Assembly (NCBI GenBank): GCA_013368315.1
Contig: JAACJM010000184.1
Span: 1 to 64,000 of the forward strand
DNA: 64,000 nucleotides
Direction: 5' to 3'
From: Tetrapyrgos nigripes
Taxonomy: Eukaryota > Basidiomycota > Agaricomycetes > Agaricales > Campanellaceae
Positions 42,563-53,400 of this stretch are shown piece after piece. The notes below the pieces were generated by a model. That model did no database searches and had not been told where the DNA came from. It saw only the letters and a list, made by a program, of their open reading frames with translations. The translations under genes and the position numbers were made by a program. Numbering within the stretch: the first letter of the stretch is position 1; every line of letters begins with the position of its first letter.

Positions 42563-42666
42563 CGTGAAGAGCGGTTGGATTAAGTGGGAGTTTTGGCTGT
42601 GAGATTTGTGTGGAGGTAGTCACTTGGGCAAACTGCACTGAGTAGTTAGGAGAGGACCTTCCTATC

Positions 42667-42672
42667 TTTATA
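42667..42672 (-). promoter_or_regulatory. TATA box of cysteine-rich gene copy A
   Basis: TATAAA on the minus strand, 110 bp upstream of the start codon, the same spacing as in copies B and C. Confidence 0.7.
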
Positions 42673-42959
42673 CTCCTCAGGTGCTGGTGGCGGGAAATAG
42701 TATGTATAGGGCCCGGGGGCAAATTCACCGTTGGTGTGAATGGAGTCATCATGATGTATCATATTTGGAATGCACAACGGAGCGCGGAAACCTCATGATA
42801 GCTAGATTTAGAAGGAGTGGTGTAGCTCATTCATCCCCTACTACCAGCGTCGATTATTATCATAACACTATTAATGTATCAAACGGTCCCCTTCGGCCTA
42901 TGGGTTTACGAATGCACTTGAACTTCAATGGCCGATAATAAGTATATTCAAGCTTGAAC

Positions 42960-44940
42960 CTTTGCGTGTAAAGCCCTAAAAGTTATTTTGATAGGGATTT
43001 GTCTCCGCAGATACCCGCCACATTATGATCTGAAGCATTTGGAGCCGCCGAAGCTAGCCTGGAGACCAACCGCTCCCGTAGGGAGTGCGTCGAAGCTATG
43101 AGTGCGACGGCCTCGAGATAGATAGATAGATACCCGCCAAGTGGCCCCTTCAGGACCCGGCGGGGTGGCGTTGCGTAGTCACTATATCGATAATATGGTC
43201 TTCACATGGGCGAGGCAGTCCCCTTACGCGGAGCTGCTTGTACAGCCTTAGTGGAGTGTCTATCAGTTCAATCATTATGCGTGTGACGTCGTCACGGTTT
43301 GTCTGAAAAATCTCAGTACATCATTGTGGCAAAAGCTACTATCTGGGCCACTGCCTTAGTTGAGAACTGAGCAGTGAAAACTCCTCATCGTTGTAATCTC
43401 TAATTTTGCCTCAGTGATCGCTTGGTCACTGTATCTTTCGAAGTACTACTCTATCTCATGTCGCCTCCAAAGTGAAAGCATATGAACGGACAAACAGAGA
43501 TGTTATTGATAGACATCCCCAGCTAACCGTAGGGAGAAAAGGCTAAAAGCTTGTTGTGGCACAAATCCCCGTTCCGAGCCTGAAGCCTGAAGCCTGTACG
43601 TACTCAGTGCTCCACAAGTTCATACAGGATGACTTGCTTTTGAATTAGCTATTGTAACTGGAATCAGTGATGCAAGTCGGGGGATAATTCTAATGGGAAA
43701 CCCATAACTACTACCTGTTTTCAAAGGGGTTTCCCCAAATACCCTTGGGTAATGGGGTTTCTGGGGTTTCCCAATAGAATTATCCCAAGTCGGGGTATTT
43801 ACAACTCAGTATCAGTAGGGATATGAACTTAATATCGCCCAGATCATAAACAGTGACTGGGGAGCTCCACGGACGACGCCCGCAAGCCACCAGCTGTCAT
43901 GATTACAATCACTTGTACCAATCTATATTCCATTGGTGTGAGTAACTATGAAAACACAACGGAACGCTCAAGAAATCATGCTGCTTGGGAGCCGTAAGGA
44001 TTCGTAAGCTTGTAACTCGAAGAAAAAGTAGGAAATGTAGTTCTGCTCTTCTTTGGTTCAAATTTGGAAAGCCAAACAACGAAAGAATTCAGCGTTTACT
44101 AGATCCCGTTCCGCTGCAACAATTTAGAGCACTCGCTCGTGACATCCCAAAGTTTGGGGTATGATTCTGAAAATCACGAAGGGTCAGTATCATCGAAATC
44201 AAATTATTCACCCTCTCGATGCGAAGAGGTTGAAAGAGGCTTCGCCTAGATCCAGTTTCGTTGGAAGGATTTGGCACACTGGCCATGGTTAAGTAGTGAC
44301 ATTCCAAAGTTCAATTGGGGTATGAAACTGTATGATTCCGAAATTGACAAAGGGGCCACTGTATTATCTAGATTTATTCACACTTTCTGTAATGGAATGA
44401 TGTAAGTATCTTGTATTTTGTTTCTTTGAGTTTGCTACGTCTCAATTTACTGTACTTAAAATGTAATTGATGCTTTGGGCATGCCTCGGGCATCCGCTTT
44501 CTCCTTCTTTCTTTGCTTTTCCACAACATTCTGAGAACATTCCCTTCGATTCTAGACATTTCTAATGATTCGCTACCAAGATATATAAGTATCTTGATAT
44601 GTACTTTTGTAAATACCCTTTACTACCTCGCAATACACATCTGTGTTCAACCTTATATCTTGACTGATCGTAAGTCGGCATCCTTAGTAACGCGCAAGCT
44701 TGCTTAGTGTGCTGTTTCTCGATCTTGACTGGCGCCGGCGTGCTCACCAAGTGCTCGAGACCCTGGTATTTCACGGAAACGCGAAAGCTTGCCTTGATTC
44801 AAGTACCTTTCATCATCTTAGAGTCTCCTGAACCCGAACCAAACCCGTGGTTCATTACACTTTCAATGCGGAGATGTTCCCTGATGATTTGAAATTCCTC
44901 TCAAAATATCTTTTAGGGCTTCGCATGCGCAGGTCAAGTG
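42960..44940. repeat. Duplicated non-coding block R1
   Basis: Roughly 43015-44390 matches 48480-49140 in the same orientation and the left arm 47290-48458 in reverse. Landmarks are CATTATGATCTGAAGC, GAAAAATCTCAGTACAT, TCATGATTACAATCACTTG, CTTCGCCTAGATCCAG and TATCTAGATTTATTCAC. A (GATA) run lies at 43111-43128. No gene is supported. A 104-bp MITE interrupts the block. Confidence 0.65.
43682..43785. mobile_element. 104-bp MITE with 9-bp duplication
   Basis: The termini are GGATAATTCTAATGGGAAAC and its near-complement, ending GAATTATCC. They are flanked by CAAGTCGGG at 43673-43681 and 43786-43794 (the border is ambiguous by one or two G). The interior is a second GGGTTTCCCC-type palindrome. 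Its absence from the paralogous block at 48.6 kb would date it after the duplication. Confidence 0.75.
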
Positions 44941-45180
44941 CATTCGTAAACCCATAGGCCGAAGGGGACCGTTTGATACATTACTAGCGTTATGATAACA
45001 ATCGACGCTGGTAGTAGGGGATGAATGAGCTACACCACTCCTTCTGAAACCTAGCTATCATGAGGTTTCGGCGCCTCGTTGTGCATTCCAAATATACATC
45101 ATGATGACTCCATTCACACCAACGGTGAATTTGCCCCCGGGCCCTATACATACTATTTCCCGCCACCAGCACCTGAGGAG

Positions 45181-45187
45181 TATAAAG
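45181..45187 (+). promoter_or_regulatory. TATA box of cysteine-rich gene copy B
   Basis: TATAAAG, 110 bp upstream of the ATG at 45291. Confidence 0.7.
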
Positions 45188-45290
45188 GTAGGAAGGTCCT
45201 CTCCTAACTACTCAGTGCAGTTTGCCCAAGTGACTACCTCCACACAAATCTCACAGCCAAAACTCCCACTGAATCCAACCGCTCTTCACG

Positions 45291-45595
45291 ATGCAATTCT
45301 CCAACATGTTCCTCGTGGTCATCGCGGCCCTCATCTCCTCCAGCGCCGCCTGCAAATGCGTTACGAACGGCGCCAACCAAGTTGGTGCTACCGAGGGTTG
45401 CTGCAATAGCCTCGGTGGCGACTTCAACACCGATGACTGTGCTGCCGGCTCCATCTCGGAGCACCTCAGCAACGTATGTCTTCTTTCAGAGTTGATGTTG
45501 TGCCGAACCAAGTGAAAGCTAACTCTCGACTGTAATAGTTCCGCTCCTGCTGCCAGTCCTCGGGGGCCGCCACCTCGGACTGTGACTTCCCTTGA
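45291..45595 (+). CDS. Eight-cysteine small secreted protein, copy B, 79 aa
   Basis: Exons 45291-45473 and 45539-45595. The protein is the same as copy C and differs from copy A at residues 35, 36, 39, 47, 53 and 72; all eight cysteines, the signal peptide and the TSDCDFP ending are unchanged. The second exon (FRSCCQSSGA...) supplies three of the eight cysteines, so the unspliced frame, which ends LSELMLCRTK, is not the real product. About 350 bp of upstream sequence is shared with copies A and C, including the TATA box and a TCCTCTCCTAACTACTCAGT leader, so all three may respond to the same signals. Confidence 0.88.
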
Positions 45596-45760
45596 GTCGA
45601 AGAGTCCCTGTCGAGGACACTGTCCAGCAGAGTCGCACCCTCAAGTGCTTTAAAATACAAGACAGTTGAACCCCCTGTGTGCATGGGGCTAACGGTCTTG
45701 AATGTTGAGTGGTGGGATAGTTGGACGTGCGGTTTTCTCTTTACACCGAGTCATTCCTAC

Positions 45761-46329
45761 GTAAATCATGGTACCTCTTTTAATGTAAAAACCCAAAAAA
45801 CAATAATCTTTAGTATTCGCTCCGTGTTACTTATGTCGGTTATGTTGACAGTTATATGGATTCGAAATACCAGTGTATGTAGTACAGACGTATATGAAGT
45901 AGCGCGGAGTTCATTGGGCCTTGAAGGAACGAGCAACGTGTGTGCGTACGGTCCTCAGGCTCCTTCACCGTCGTCTGATTCGTCAGCGCTATCGATATCA
46001 ATACAATCAAACTCAAGTCCTACCCAGTCTCCCGTCGACGCCTGTACGTGTTGACCTCTTCAAAGAGAGAGTGTCATGCCTCAAATGCTTCCTGGTCACA
46101 ACCTGGTTAGGTTAACCATACAAGACAACGACTCGGAAGAGTATGCGTGCTTGATCAATGTCTTCCAGTGGTACATTTTTGTCGTGTTCTGGGCGTGATG
46201 GTGAACAGTTGGTAAACGGTCAAGTTGAACTTTAGCGCTCTAGACGCCGAATTCTCGGAAACCGGTCCTTAGGTGACATTTTTGTGTAATTTAGTAGTCT
46301 ATAGCAGAATGCATAAATCTCAGAATGCA
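45761..46329. other. Intergenic, nothing recognised
   Basis: The duplicated flank of copy B ends near 45760. Open frames beyond it are short and unsupported. Confidence 0.5.
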
Positions 46330-47310
46330 TAAAGAAATCCTGGAACCAACTCTATGCATTCGATTGATCTCAGAAAGATTTTGGGATTATTTGTCTGAAT
46401 CAGTATGATCTTCCTCACACTTCTAAGTGTACAGGGACGACATTTAGAATGTGTGTTGAGTTTAGATAGATCAATGGGCATACCTGTAGCTGAGTTCTTC
46501 TTGGCCATATCAACGATGATTTGCTGGAAAGGATGGCCAAGACACCCATGCCATGTGCTTGGGGGTGGGTCTCGAGAAGAGTAGGCGTGTTCTGCTTCAG
46601 TGTGAAGGGTAAGATCATATAGGCGATTTGAACGTAGAGTTACACAAGCAAGTACGATGTCACTCTTCTTTGGAGTAATCCACGCGCCGTCGTCATTGAA
46701 ATGGGTAGCAATCTTGGAGTGAATGGATAGGGAAGCAATAGAGATGAGTCTAACGGTAGCTTCAGGGACATAAAGGCAGTCATGTAGCATTATATGAGCA
46801 GACTTTCCAGCCCTGAGTTTGATATCACCAATTCCATATGCAGCAATTGAAGAGCCACCAACACCTTTTACGGATCGAGGAGGAATAGGGCAGAGATTCA
46901 AGAAGTCGGAACGATCTGGGGAGATATAGGTGGTAGCTCCACTGTCTAAGATGTAAGGAAAATCGATGAGAGAGATTTGGGTGCGAGCTTTTTAGTTTAA
47001 GGGTTCACATGTAATTCCCGCAAAATCTACCTCTTTCCTCCTCTCGCTCCAGTCTACCAATGCCTTTACATCTTCCAGCAATAACCATCCCTCATATTCG
47101 ACATGTTCCAGTTCTGTAATTTCGGAAATATCAAAGGAGTCGATGGAGTCACAAGCAAGGCCTGCAAACTCCAGAGTGGAACTAGAAGGGGTAGCGTGGA
47201 AAGCGGTATTATTCTCCACATCAGTGATATAGGCCTGTCCGTTGCTCTCGATGACCTGGTAATTGGGTTTGCCACCACAATACTGGTGGGCGTAGATCTT
47301 GGAGAGATTG
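46330..47310 (-). pseudogene. Ty1/copia polyprotein fragment (protease to gag-pre-integrase)
   Basis: Minus-strand frame. After the region CGGKPNYQVIESNGQAYITD (about 47290) there is an acidic stretch, one in-frame TAA near 46992, then YILDSGATTYISPDRSDFLN with the aspartic protease D-S-G-A site. CLYVPEATVRLISIASLS follows, and the gag-pre-integrase signature STWHGCLGHPFQQIIVDMAK with a downstream C-x-x-C (KCRPCTL). Integrase, reverse transcriptase and RNase H are missing; the sequence decays after about 46330. No LTRs were identified. It abuts the left arm of the inverted repeat, so it probably inserted into or truncated that block. Confidence 0.85.
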
Positions 47311-48458
47311 TGTCTACTACTCGAGTCTCTGCGGAATCTTCAGTCGGTTTACAAAATTATTCTCCGAGTCACTACTAAAGCCTCTTTCACGAGGCAATCA
47401 AGTATGCGATGTAGCTCCATCATCAGGGAACATCTCCGCATTGAAAGGGTGAATAAATCTAGATAATACAGTGGCCCCTTCGTCAATTTGGAAATCATAC
47501 AGTTTCATACCTCAATTGAACTTTGTAATGTTACTACTTAACCATGGCCAGTAGAGTGTTTAAGCTGGGGGTCAGAAAGAATTTGAAAGAATTCTGAAAT
47601 ATGTTCCAAGTTCATTTGAAACATTTTCCAATTACAGCCAGCTCCAACTTTTGACCGAGAAGCGACCGAAAAGGTTTTCAAAAGAATCAGTGATCTGCTG
47701 TTGCGAGAGTTTGCTATTGACTCGGAGTTGTTGATGTGCCATTGCTCCTTTGAAGACAGCGACCACCATCCTTCACGTTAGTAGCAGGTAGTCTTGTGCT
47801 TTTTTCTTACAGCGGCTGTTCTGAAGTGTTCCCGCAGACTGCCCAAAGGCAATCGCCAAGGAATACAGTATTTAATGCTACCACTATAGCTAGAGCACCG
47901 ACCAGTGTGCCGTTAACCGAGGGATGGTGTTGGAGCTCGAAAGTCTTTCGAAATTTCTGCCAATTGTAGTTCAAACTCATTTGAAGCGTTTGCGAGAAAG
48001 CCCCAGCTTAAACACTCTAGTGTGACAAATTCTTCCAACGAAACTGGATCTAGGCGAAGCCTCTTTCGACCTCTCCCCATCGAGAGGGTGAATAATTTGA
48101 TTTCGATGATACTGACCCTTCGTGATTTTCAGAATCATACCCCAAACTTTGGGATGTCACGAGCGAGTGCTCTTGATTTTTGTAGCGGAACGGATCGTTG
48201 TTTGGCTTTCCAGATTTCAACCAAAGAAGAGCAGAACTACATTTCCTAGTCTTTGTTCGAGTTACGGCTCCCAAGCAGCATGATTCTTTGAGCATCGTTA
48301 CTCACACCAATGGAATATAGATTGGTACAAGTTATTGTAATCATGACAGATGGTGGCTTGCGCGCTCCTGGTAATGATCCGTTGGAGCTCGCCAGTCGCT
48401 GTTTATGATCCGGACAGAATTGGAGACTAGTATTCGTATTTGGCTGCGCGATATTATT
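47290..48458 (-). repeat. Left arm of a large inverted repeat
   Basis: Reverse complement of 48597-49295, interrupted by an extra 450 bp (about 47560-48010) absent from the right arm. Near the centre the match starts exactly at AATAATATCGCGCAGCC. The two arms are separated by about 138 bp. Confidence 0.75.
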
Positions 48459-48596
48459 CCTACTGATACTATGTACCTGTCGCATTATGATCTGAAGCTA
48501 TGAGCGCGAGAAGTGGAGTATTAGAGATTAATTGTGGAGTCGTCTGTTTGAAAATCTCAGTACATAATTGCGGCAAAGGCTATGTGGGCGACGGCC

Positions 48597-49295
48597 AATA
48601 ATATCGCGCAGCCAAATACGAATACTAGTCTCCAATTCTGTCCGGATCATAAACAGTGACTGGCGAGCTCCAACGGACCACGACCAGGAGCGCGCAAGCC
48701 ACCATCTGTCATGATTACAATAACTTGTACCAATCTATATTCCATTGGTGTGAGTAACGATGCTCAAAGAATCATGCTGCTTGGGAGCCGTAACTCGAAC
48801 AAAGACTAGGAAATGTAGTTCTGCTCTTCTTTGGTTGAAATCTGGAAAGCCAAACAACGATCCGTTCCGCTACAAAAATCAAGAGCACTCGCTCGTGACA
48901 TCCCAAAGTTTGGGGTATGATTCTGAAAATCACGAAGGGTCAGTATCATCGAAATCAAATTATTCACCCTCTCGATGGGGAGAGGTCGAAAGAGGCTTCG
49001 CCTAGATCCAGTTTCGTTGGAAGAATTTGGCACACTGGCCATGGTTAAGTAGTGACATTCCAAAGTTCAATTGGGGTATGAAACTGTATGATTTCCAAAT
49101 TGACGAAGGGGCCACTACATTATCTAGATTTATTCACCCTTTCAATGCGGAGATGTTCCCTGATGATGGAGCTACATCGCATACTTGATTGCCTCGTGAA
49201 AGAGGCTTTAGTAGTGACTCGGAGAATAATTTTGCAAACCGACTGAAGATTCCGCAGAGACTCGAGTAGACACAATCTCTCCAAGATCTATGCCC
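48597..49295 (+). repeat. Right arm of a large inverted repeat
   Basis: Matches 47290-48458 in reverse and R1 (43.0-44.4 kb) directly. Open frames inside it (e.g. 48760-49005) are identical in both arms, which shows the arms are nearly identical rather than that the frames are coding. Confidence 0.75.
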
Positions 49296-49611
49296 ATCAG
49301 TGTTGTGGGGGCGTCTAGTCTCGGTACCAGACTGGCTACGCAGAATTTCGTCCCAAAAAGGAACTCGTTGCGTAGCATTGAAGTTCGAGTGCATCCGTAA
49401 ACCCATAAGCCGAAGGGGATGGTTTGATACATTACTAGTGTTATGATAACAATCGACGCTGGTAGCAGGGTGAATCAGCTACAGTACCTTCTGAATCTAG
49501 CCAAGCGGTTTCAGCGCCCCGGCGTTGTGCAATATACATGACTTCATTCAAACCAACGGTGAATTTGCTCCACCCTATACATACTATTTCCCGCCACCAG
49601 CATCTGAGGAG

Positions 49612-49618
49612 TATAAAA
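49612..49618 (+). promoter_or_regulatory. TATA box of cysteine-rich gene copy C
   Basis: TATAAAA, 110 bp upstream of the ATG at 49722. Confidence 0.7.
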
Positions 49619-49721
49619 GTAGGAAGGTCCTCTCCTAACTACTCAGTGCAGTTTGCCCAAGTGACTACCTCCACACAAATCTCACAGCCAAAACTCCCAC
49701 TGAATCCAACCGCTCTTCACG

Positions 49722-50026
49722 ATGCAATTCTCCAACATGTTCCTCGTGGTCATCGCGGCCCTCATCTCCTCCAGCGCCGCCTGCAAATGCGTTACGAACG
49801 GCGCCAACCAAGTTGGTGCTACCGAGGGTTGCTGCAATAGCCTCGGTGGCGACTTCAACACCGATGACTGTGCTGCCGGCTCCATCTCGGAGCACCTCAG
49901 CAACGTATGTCTTCTTTCAGAGTTGATGTTGTGCCGAACCAAGTGAAAGCTAACTCTCGACTCTAACAGTTCCGTTCCTGCTGCCAGTCCTCGGGGGCCG
50001 CCACCTCGGACTGTGACTTCCCTTAA
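49722..50026 (+). CDS. Eight-cysteine small secreted protein, copy C, 79 aa
   Basis: Exons 49722-49904 and 49970-50026. The protein is identical to copy B; differences are silent or intronic (for instance CTAACAG instead of GTAATAG at the acceptor). It ends TSDCDFP before TAA. The flanks match copy B from about 49390 to 50230. It lies immediately right of the inverted repeat, in the same relative place that copy B has to block R1, so the pair was produced by duplicating block plus gene together. Confidence 0.88.
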
Positions 50027-50358
50027 GGCGAGGGGCCCCTATCGAGGACACCGTCCAGCAGAGTCGCATCTTCAAGTGCTTTAAAATACGAGACAGTTGA
50101 ACATCTTGTGTCCATTAGTCTAACTGCTTTGAGTCTTGAGTGGTGGGATAGTTGGACGTGTCGTTTTCTCTTTACGCTGAGGCCTTCCTATGTACGAATA
50201 CGTAAATTATGGTACCTCTTTCAATGTAAAAACCCCAAAAAACAATAGCCTTGCGCAATGCGGCTTGTCCTCAGCCTCCTCCAGCGTCCAAAGTCCTGTT
50301 ATATCTCAGATGCTCTCCTTCCAAATACCAACCAACTTCGAGCTCAAGTTGGGTTCAT

Positions 50359-51233
50359 TTACGAATTTACGAAACATTTAGTATTTCCCCTCAAGAAACT
50401 GGCACCAACTCTAACTCCCCCAACCTGGGGACGGGAACGAGGTGGGGTAGAAGGAAGCGGACGCAGAGAGCGTGCAGATGCATATGGAGGGGATGCGGAT
50501 GCAGGGTTGGGGAAGTGAGAGTGAGAGTGACTAGGAAGATGCGACTCGATAGAATAGTTACAGTCACAGGTTGCAAAGGCCTCCGGCGATTCTGAATACG
50601 CGAAAGCGCCAAGTGGAGAAAGGGAAAGACTGGTATTGGCGAAGGAGAGCAGGTGAAGACGATTCCGGTCCTCAGTATGCCAATCTTGATGTAAATGCCT
50701 TGCAGTCATCGTAGTAGCCATTTTTGGACAGATTGAAGGACCCTCTTCGTCGAAAAACTTGGGTAAACCCTCAAGCAATGTCCCCAACACCCTCGCAACA
50801 ATGGCTACCTCATCCCACCCTCCTTCAGCCAGCTTTTCGGGGTCTACAGCGCTCAATCCAACATCAGCTTTGACTATGTCTGTTTCGAGGAACAGTTTCA
50901 TAGCGTGGATTTTGGCTAACGTAGCTTTGTCGATGTCTCGTGTTGGCTTTTTAGACGTGGAGGTCGAGGCGAGCAGTCGCCGAGTTTCATGCTCAATTGG
51001 CAATCGTGCCCCAAGCAGACATTCCAAAATGGCTAAGAGAAGCGATGGAGTAAGCTCGAAGAGGGACTCGAGTGTAATTGGGACTCGTTGGAGATATACG
51101 AGGAGGGCGTGGACTTTTTGTAAGAGGTGGATGTGTTCGTTTTCGTTGGGTTCAGTTCTGCGACCTAGTATGCATTTAGAGAAAAAGAGGACTTAGAACA
51201 AGGTACATACCTGCTACCGTTCCTTGAGCTCAT
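50359..51233 (-). CDS. DUF5745-like protein, best copy of a local gene family, 273 aa
   Basis: Minus-strand exons 51233-51218 (MSSRN plus one base) and 51164-50359 join in frame; the donor is GTAGCA, a weak site. Residues about 13-115 (HIHLLQKVHALLVYLQRVP, LFELTPSLLLAILECLLGAR, then KIHAMKLFLETDIVKADVGL, LAEGGWDEVAIVARVLGTLL) follow the pattern I recall for DUF5745, a helical fungal domain found near the N terminus of coiled-coil proteins. The rest is Ser/His/Pro-rich (LHLLSFANTSLSLSP, HSHSHFPNPASASP). Damaged relatives elsewhere continue into LVPIPVPKSTT and a coiled coil. Here that part is replaced by a short unrelated end, so this copy is 3'-truncated. Function unknown. Confidence 0.55.
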
Positions 51234-51482
51234 TGTCCTCGACGTTGAGGAAAGGTTGAAAACGCGGCGTTTGTATTGATTAGATCATCCCGTAGTAAGC
51301 GCCCAAACGGTGTTGTTGGCGCCCACTGTCATTGACCTCTACTACTAGTTCTTCTTTCCTTCTGCGTCGTCAGTCGGCATTGCTAGCTTCTATCATTCGG
51401 TGTTCAGTATGCCAGGCCTGTGCTCGCTAGCGATGCATTGTGCCGGCAGTCGTAAAGCAGTGAAAAGTCGCACAGGGAGGAA

Positions 51483-52857
51483 TAGGGCTGCACGCCGTAC
51501 CCGTATGTACGGTTTGTACGGGTACGGATGTACGGGTGTCGTAACCGTACCGTCGGGGGCTCACAGCTTGGTTTGTACGGTTACGGTTACGGGTCAACTT
51601 GCACCGTAAAGTACCGTACCGTAATACGGAAATACGGCCGTATATACGACCGTCTAGATAGACATTTTTTCGCTGTTGCGTAGCTACAACCTACCCTGTT
51701 TTTTACCATACCGTCCATACATTTATGAGAGGACCGTGTGATTTTTACGCATTGGTTTAGTCGGGGTCGCGTCGGGCGGAGTTTGCTTGCTCATCGACAT
51801 CAACCATGACCTTGCCCTGCCTCTTGACATTTTCTGCACACGGTCTGCATCACTCCCAGCAACTACAAAACCATGCTAGTGCCCTTCCAGCAATAACCAT
51901 GCTACACTGGCGTTCTGCTTGGCTGGAGACCAATATTATTCTCATTTTTTTCGAAATGCTTTCCTTCGAGCGGCGTCTCCAAGCCCCATGGTCTAGCGTT
52001 GAAGATCTCGATAGGTATGTAGCTGGAATCACTCTCTGGAATAATTTGTCAGGAATCACCCTTAAAGGGTCTCAAATGTACGAACGTGTTGTTGCAGCAC
52101 CCCATGCACATTCCTCTGAACCTTCACAGAGGAAAAACACTTCGAAGTACGTCTCCTGCCTTTCTATCATTGTGTCAATAAGCTTTCCTACTGGGAAAAG
52201 ATGTTCAGCTTGCCCATACATCTCGTATTATCAACTATGCAGCGTCTTCGCTCGGCGTGCCAGGCAGTCGAGGATCTCGCTGGCAATAATGATGATGATT
52301 CAGACGAGGAGGAAATGTCAGTTCCTCCTTTCTACATTATTTGTTATCTATTTCAAAAATATTTCCGTAATCAACCGTATATTACGGGTCGTAACCCGTA
52401 TAAGTAACCGTACCCGTACCGTCGGGCATCCTCGATTCCTCTTGTACGGGGACGGATACGGTATTGTCGTAACTGTTGGAAATATGATTTCTTTCTTTAG
52501 TATTTACAAGACGGCCACTCGTAGTTATAATTTCATTTCTCGATCGTTTACTGCTTTTTGCCTCCGTTTGGTATTTATACCGTAGCACAGCATTAGGTAC
52601 CTCAGCGTTGACTCTTACATCTCGCTGAGGTTAGTCTCCTTTCGTATCTTTCTTTTTGGTCCTTTTACTTATAGTATTATAGCAGTTGTCTATTTCTATA
52701 GGTAAATATATTCTTAGCGTTGACTCTTACATCTCGCTGAGCAGTTGTCTATTTCTATAGACTTTGTAAGAGTCGTTCTCTTGGTTTTCTACAGTAACCG
52801 TAAAGTACCCGTATAGTTTACGGTCGTAACCGTATACGGTTACGGTGTGCAGCCCTA
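51483..52857. mobile_element. 1375-bp non-autonomous hAT element
   Basis: The termini are TAGGGCTGCACGCCGTACCC (51483) and the complement of TAGGGCTGCACACCGTAACC (52857). The flanks are GGGAGGAA (51475-51482) and GAGAGGAA (52858-52865), an 8-bp duplication with one mismatch. Both ends carry many GTACGG/CCGTAC motifs as in the autonomous element at 6606. The interior has no transposase. An internal pair of direct repeats (AGCGTTGACTCTTACATCTC at 52602 and 52717, GCAGTTGTCTATTTCTATAG at 52682 and 52741) suggests slippage. Confidence 0.85.
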
Positions 52858-53400
52858 GAGAGGAAGAGCACTAGTATGTAGGAAGGGAGGGTGGAGGAGA
52901 GAGGGAGATGAGAGAAGGGAAGGAGGAAGGAGAAGAGCTGATAGTGGTTCGTGTTGAAGAAGGAAAAAAATTTACGCGATGACGTTGTCACATCTGGCGG
53001 CGGTCTTGCTGATATCTATTAGATTATAGGTATTTGCTCACGATCAAAAGGCGCAACTACGGGATAATGTAATCTATACAATACCTGGTAAGTAGCAGGA
53101 GTTGATTTGGAGGAGTTTAAGAGAATTTGGGAACGGAGTGAGTACTGAGAAGCGGGGCAGTGGGTATCTGGGTCAAATCTGGGTCTTCTTGGCGTTAGTG
53201 AGGACACCGCTACTACGAGCTTTGCAAATCACCAAAGGCGCTCTCGCAGCTTCTACACTGGCGTTTTCTTTCTGTGGCCACAGGTGGTCCTGGTAAGACG
53301 CCTAGACTTAGTGTCTGGCCTCAAGACGTTACCACCGTCGGTGCTTTGAATATGTTCGTTTCGTCGTTTCTCTTTTCTTGGCTTTTCCAGTTCATATTCG

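Noticed and set aside
42183..42602. 139-codon plus frame opposite cysteine-rich copy A
   Set aside because: Antisense to a convincing spliced gene with signal peptide and conserved cysteines.
48760..49063. Identical 81-85 codon frames in the inverted-repeat arms
   Set aside because: Identity follows from duplication; composition and codon pattern do not suggest protein, and the third copy at 44 kb breaks the frame.
51806..52585. A 259-codon open frame inside the hAT element
   Set aside because: It has no recognisable motif, is interrupted by repeat arrays and sits in a non-autonomous element; probably a chance frame.
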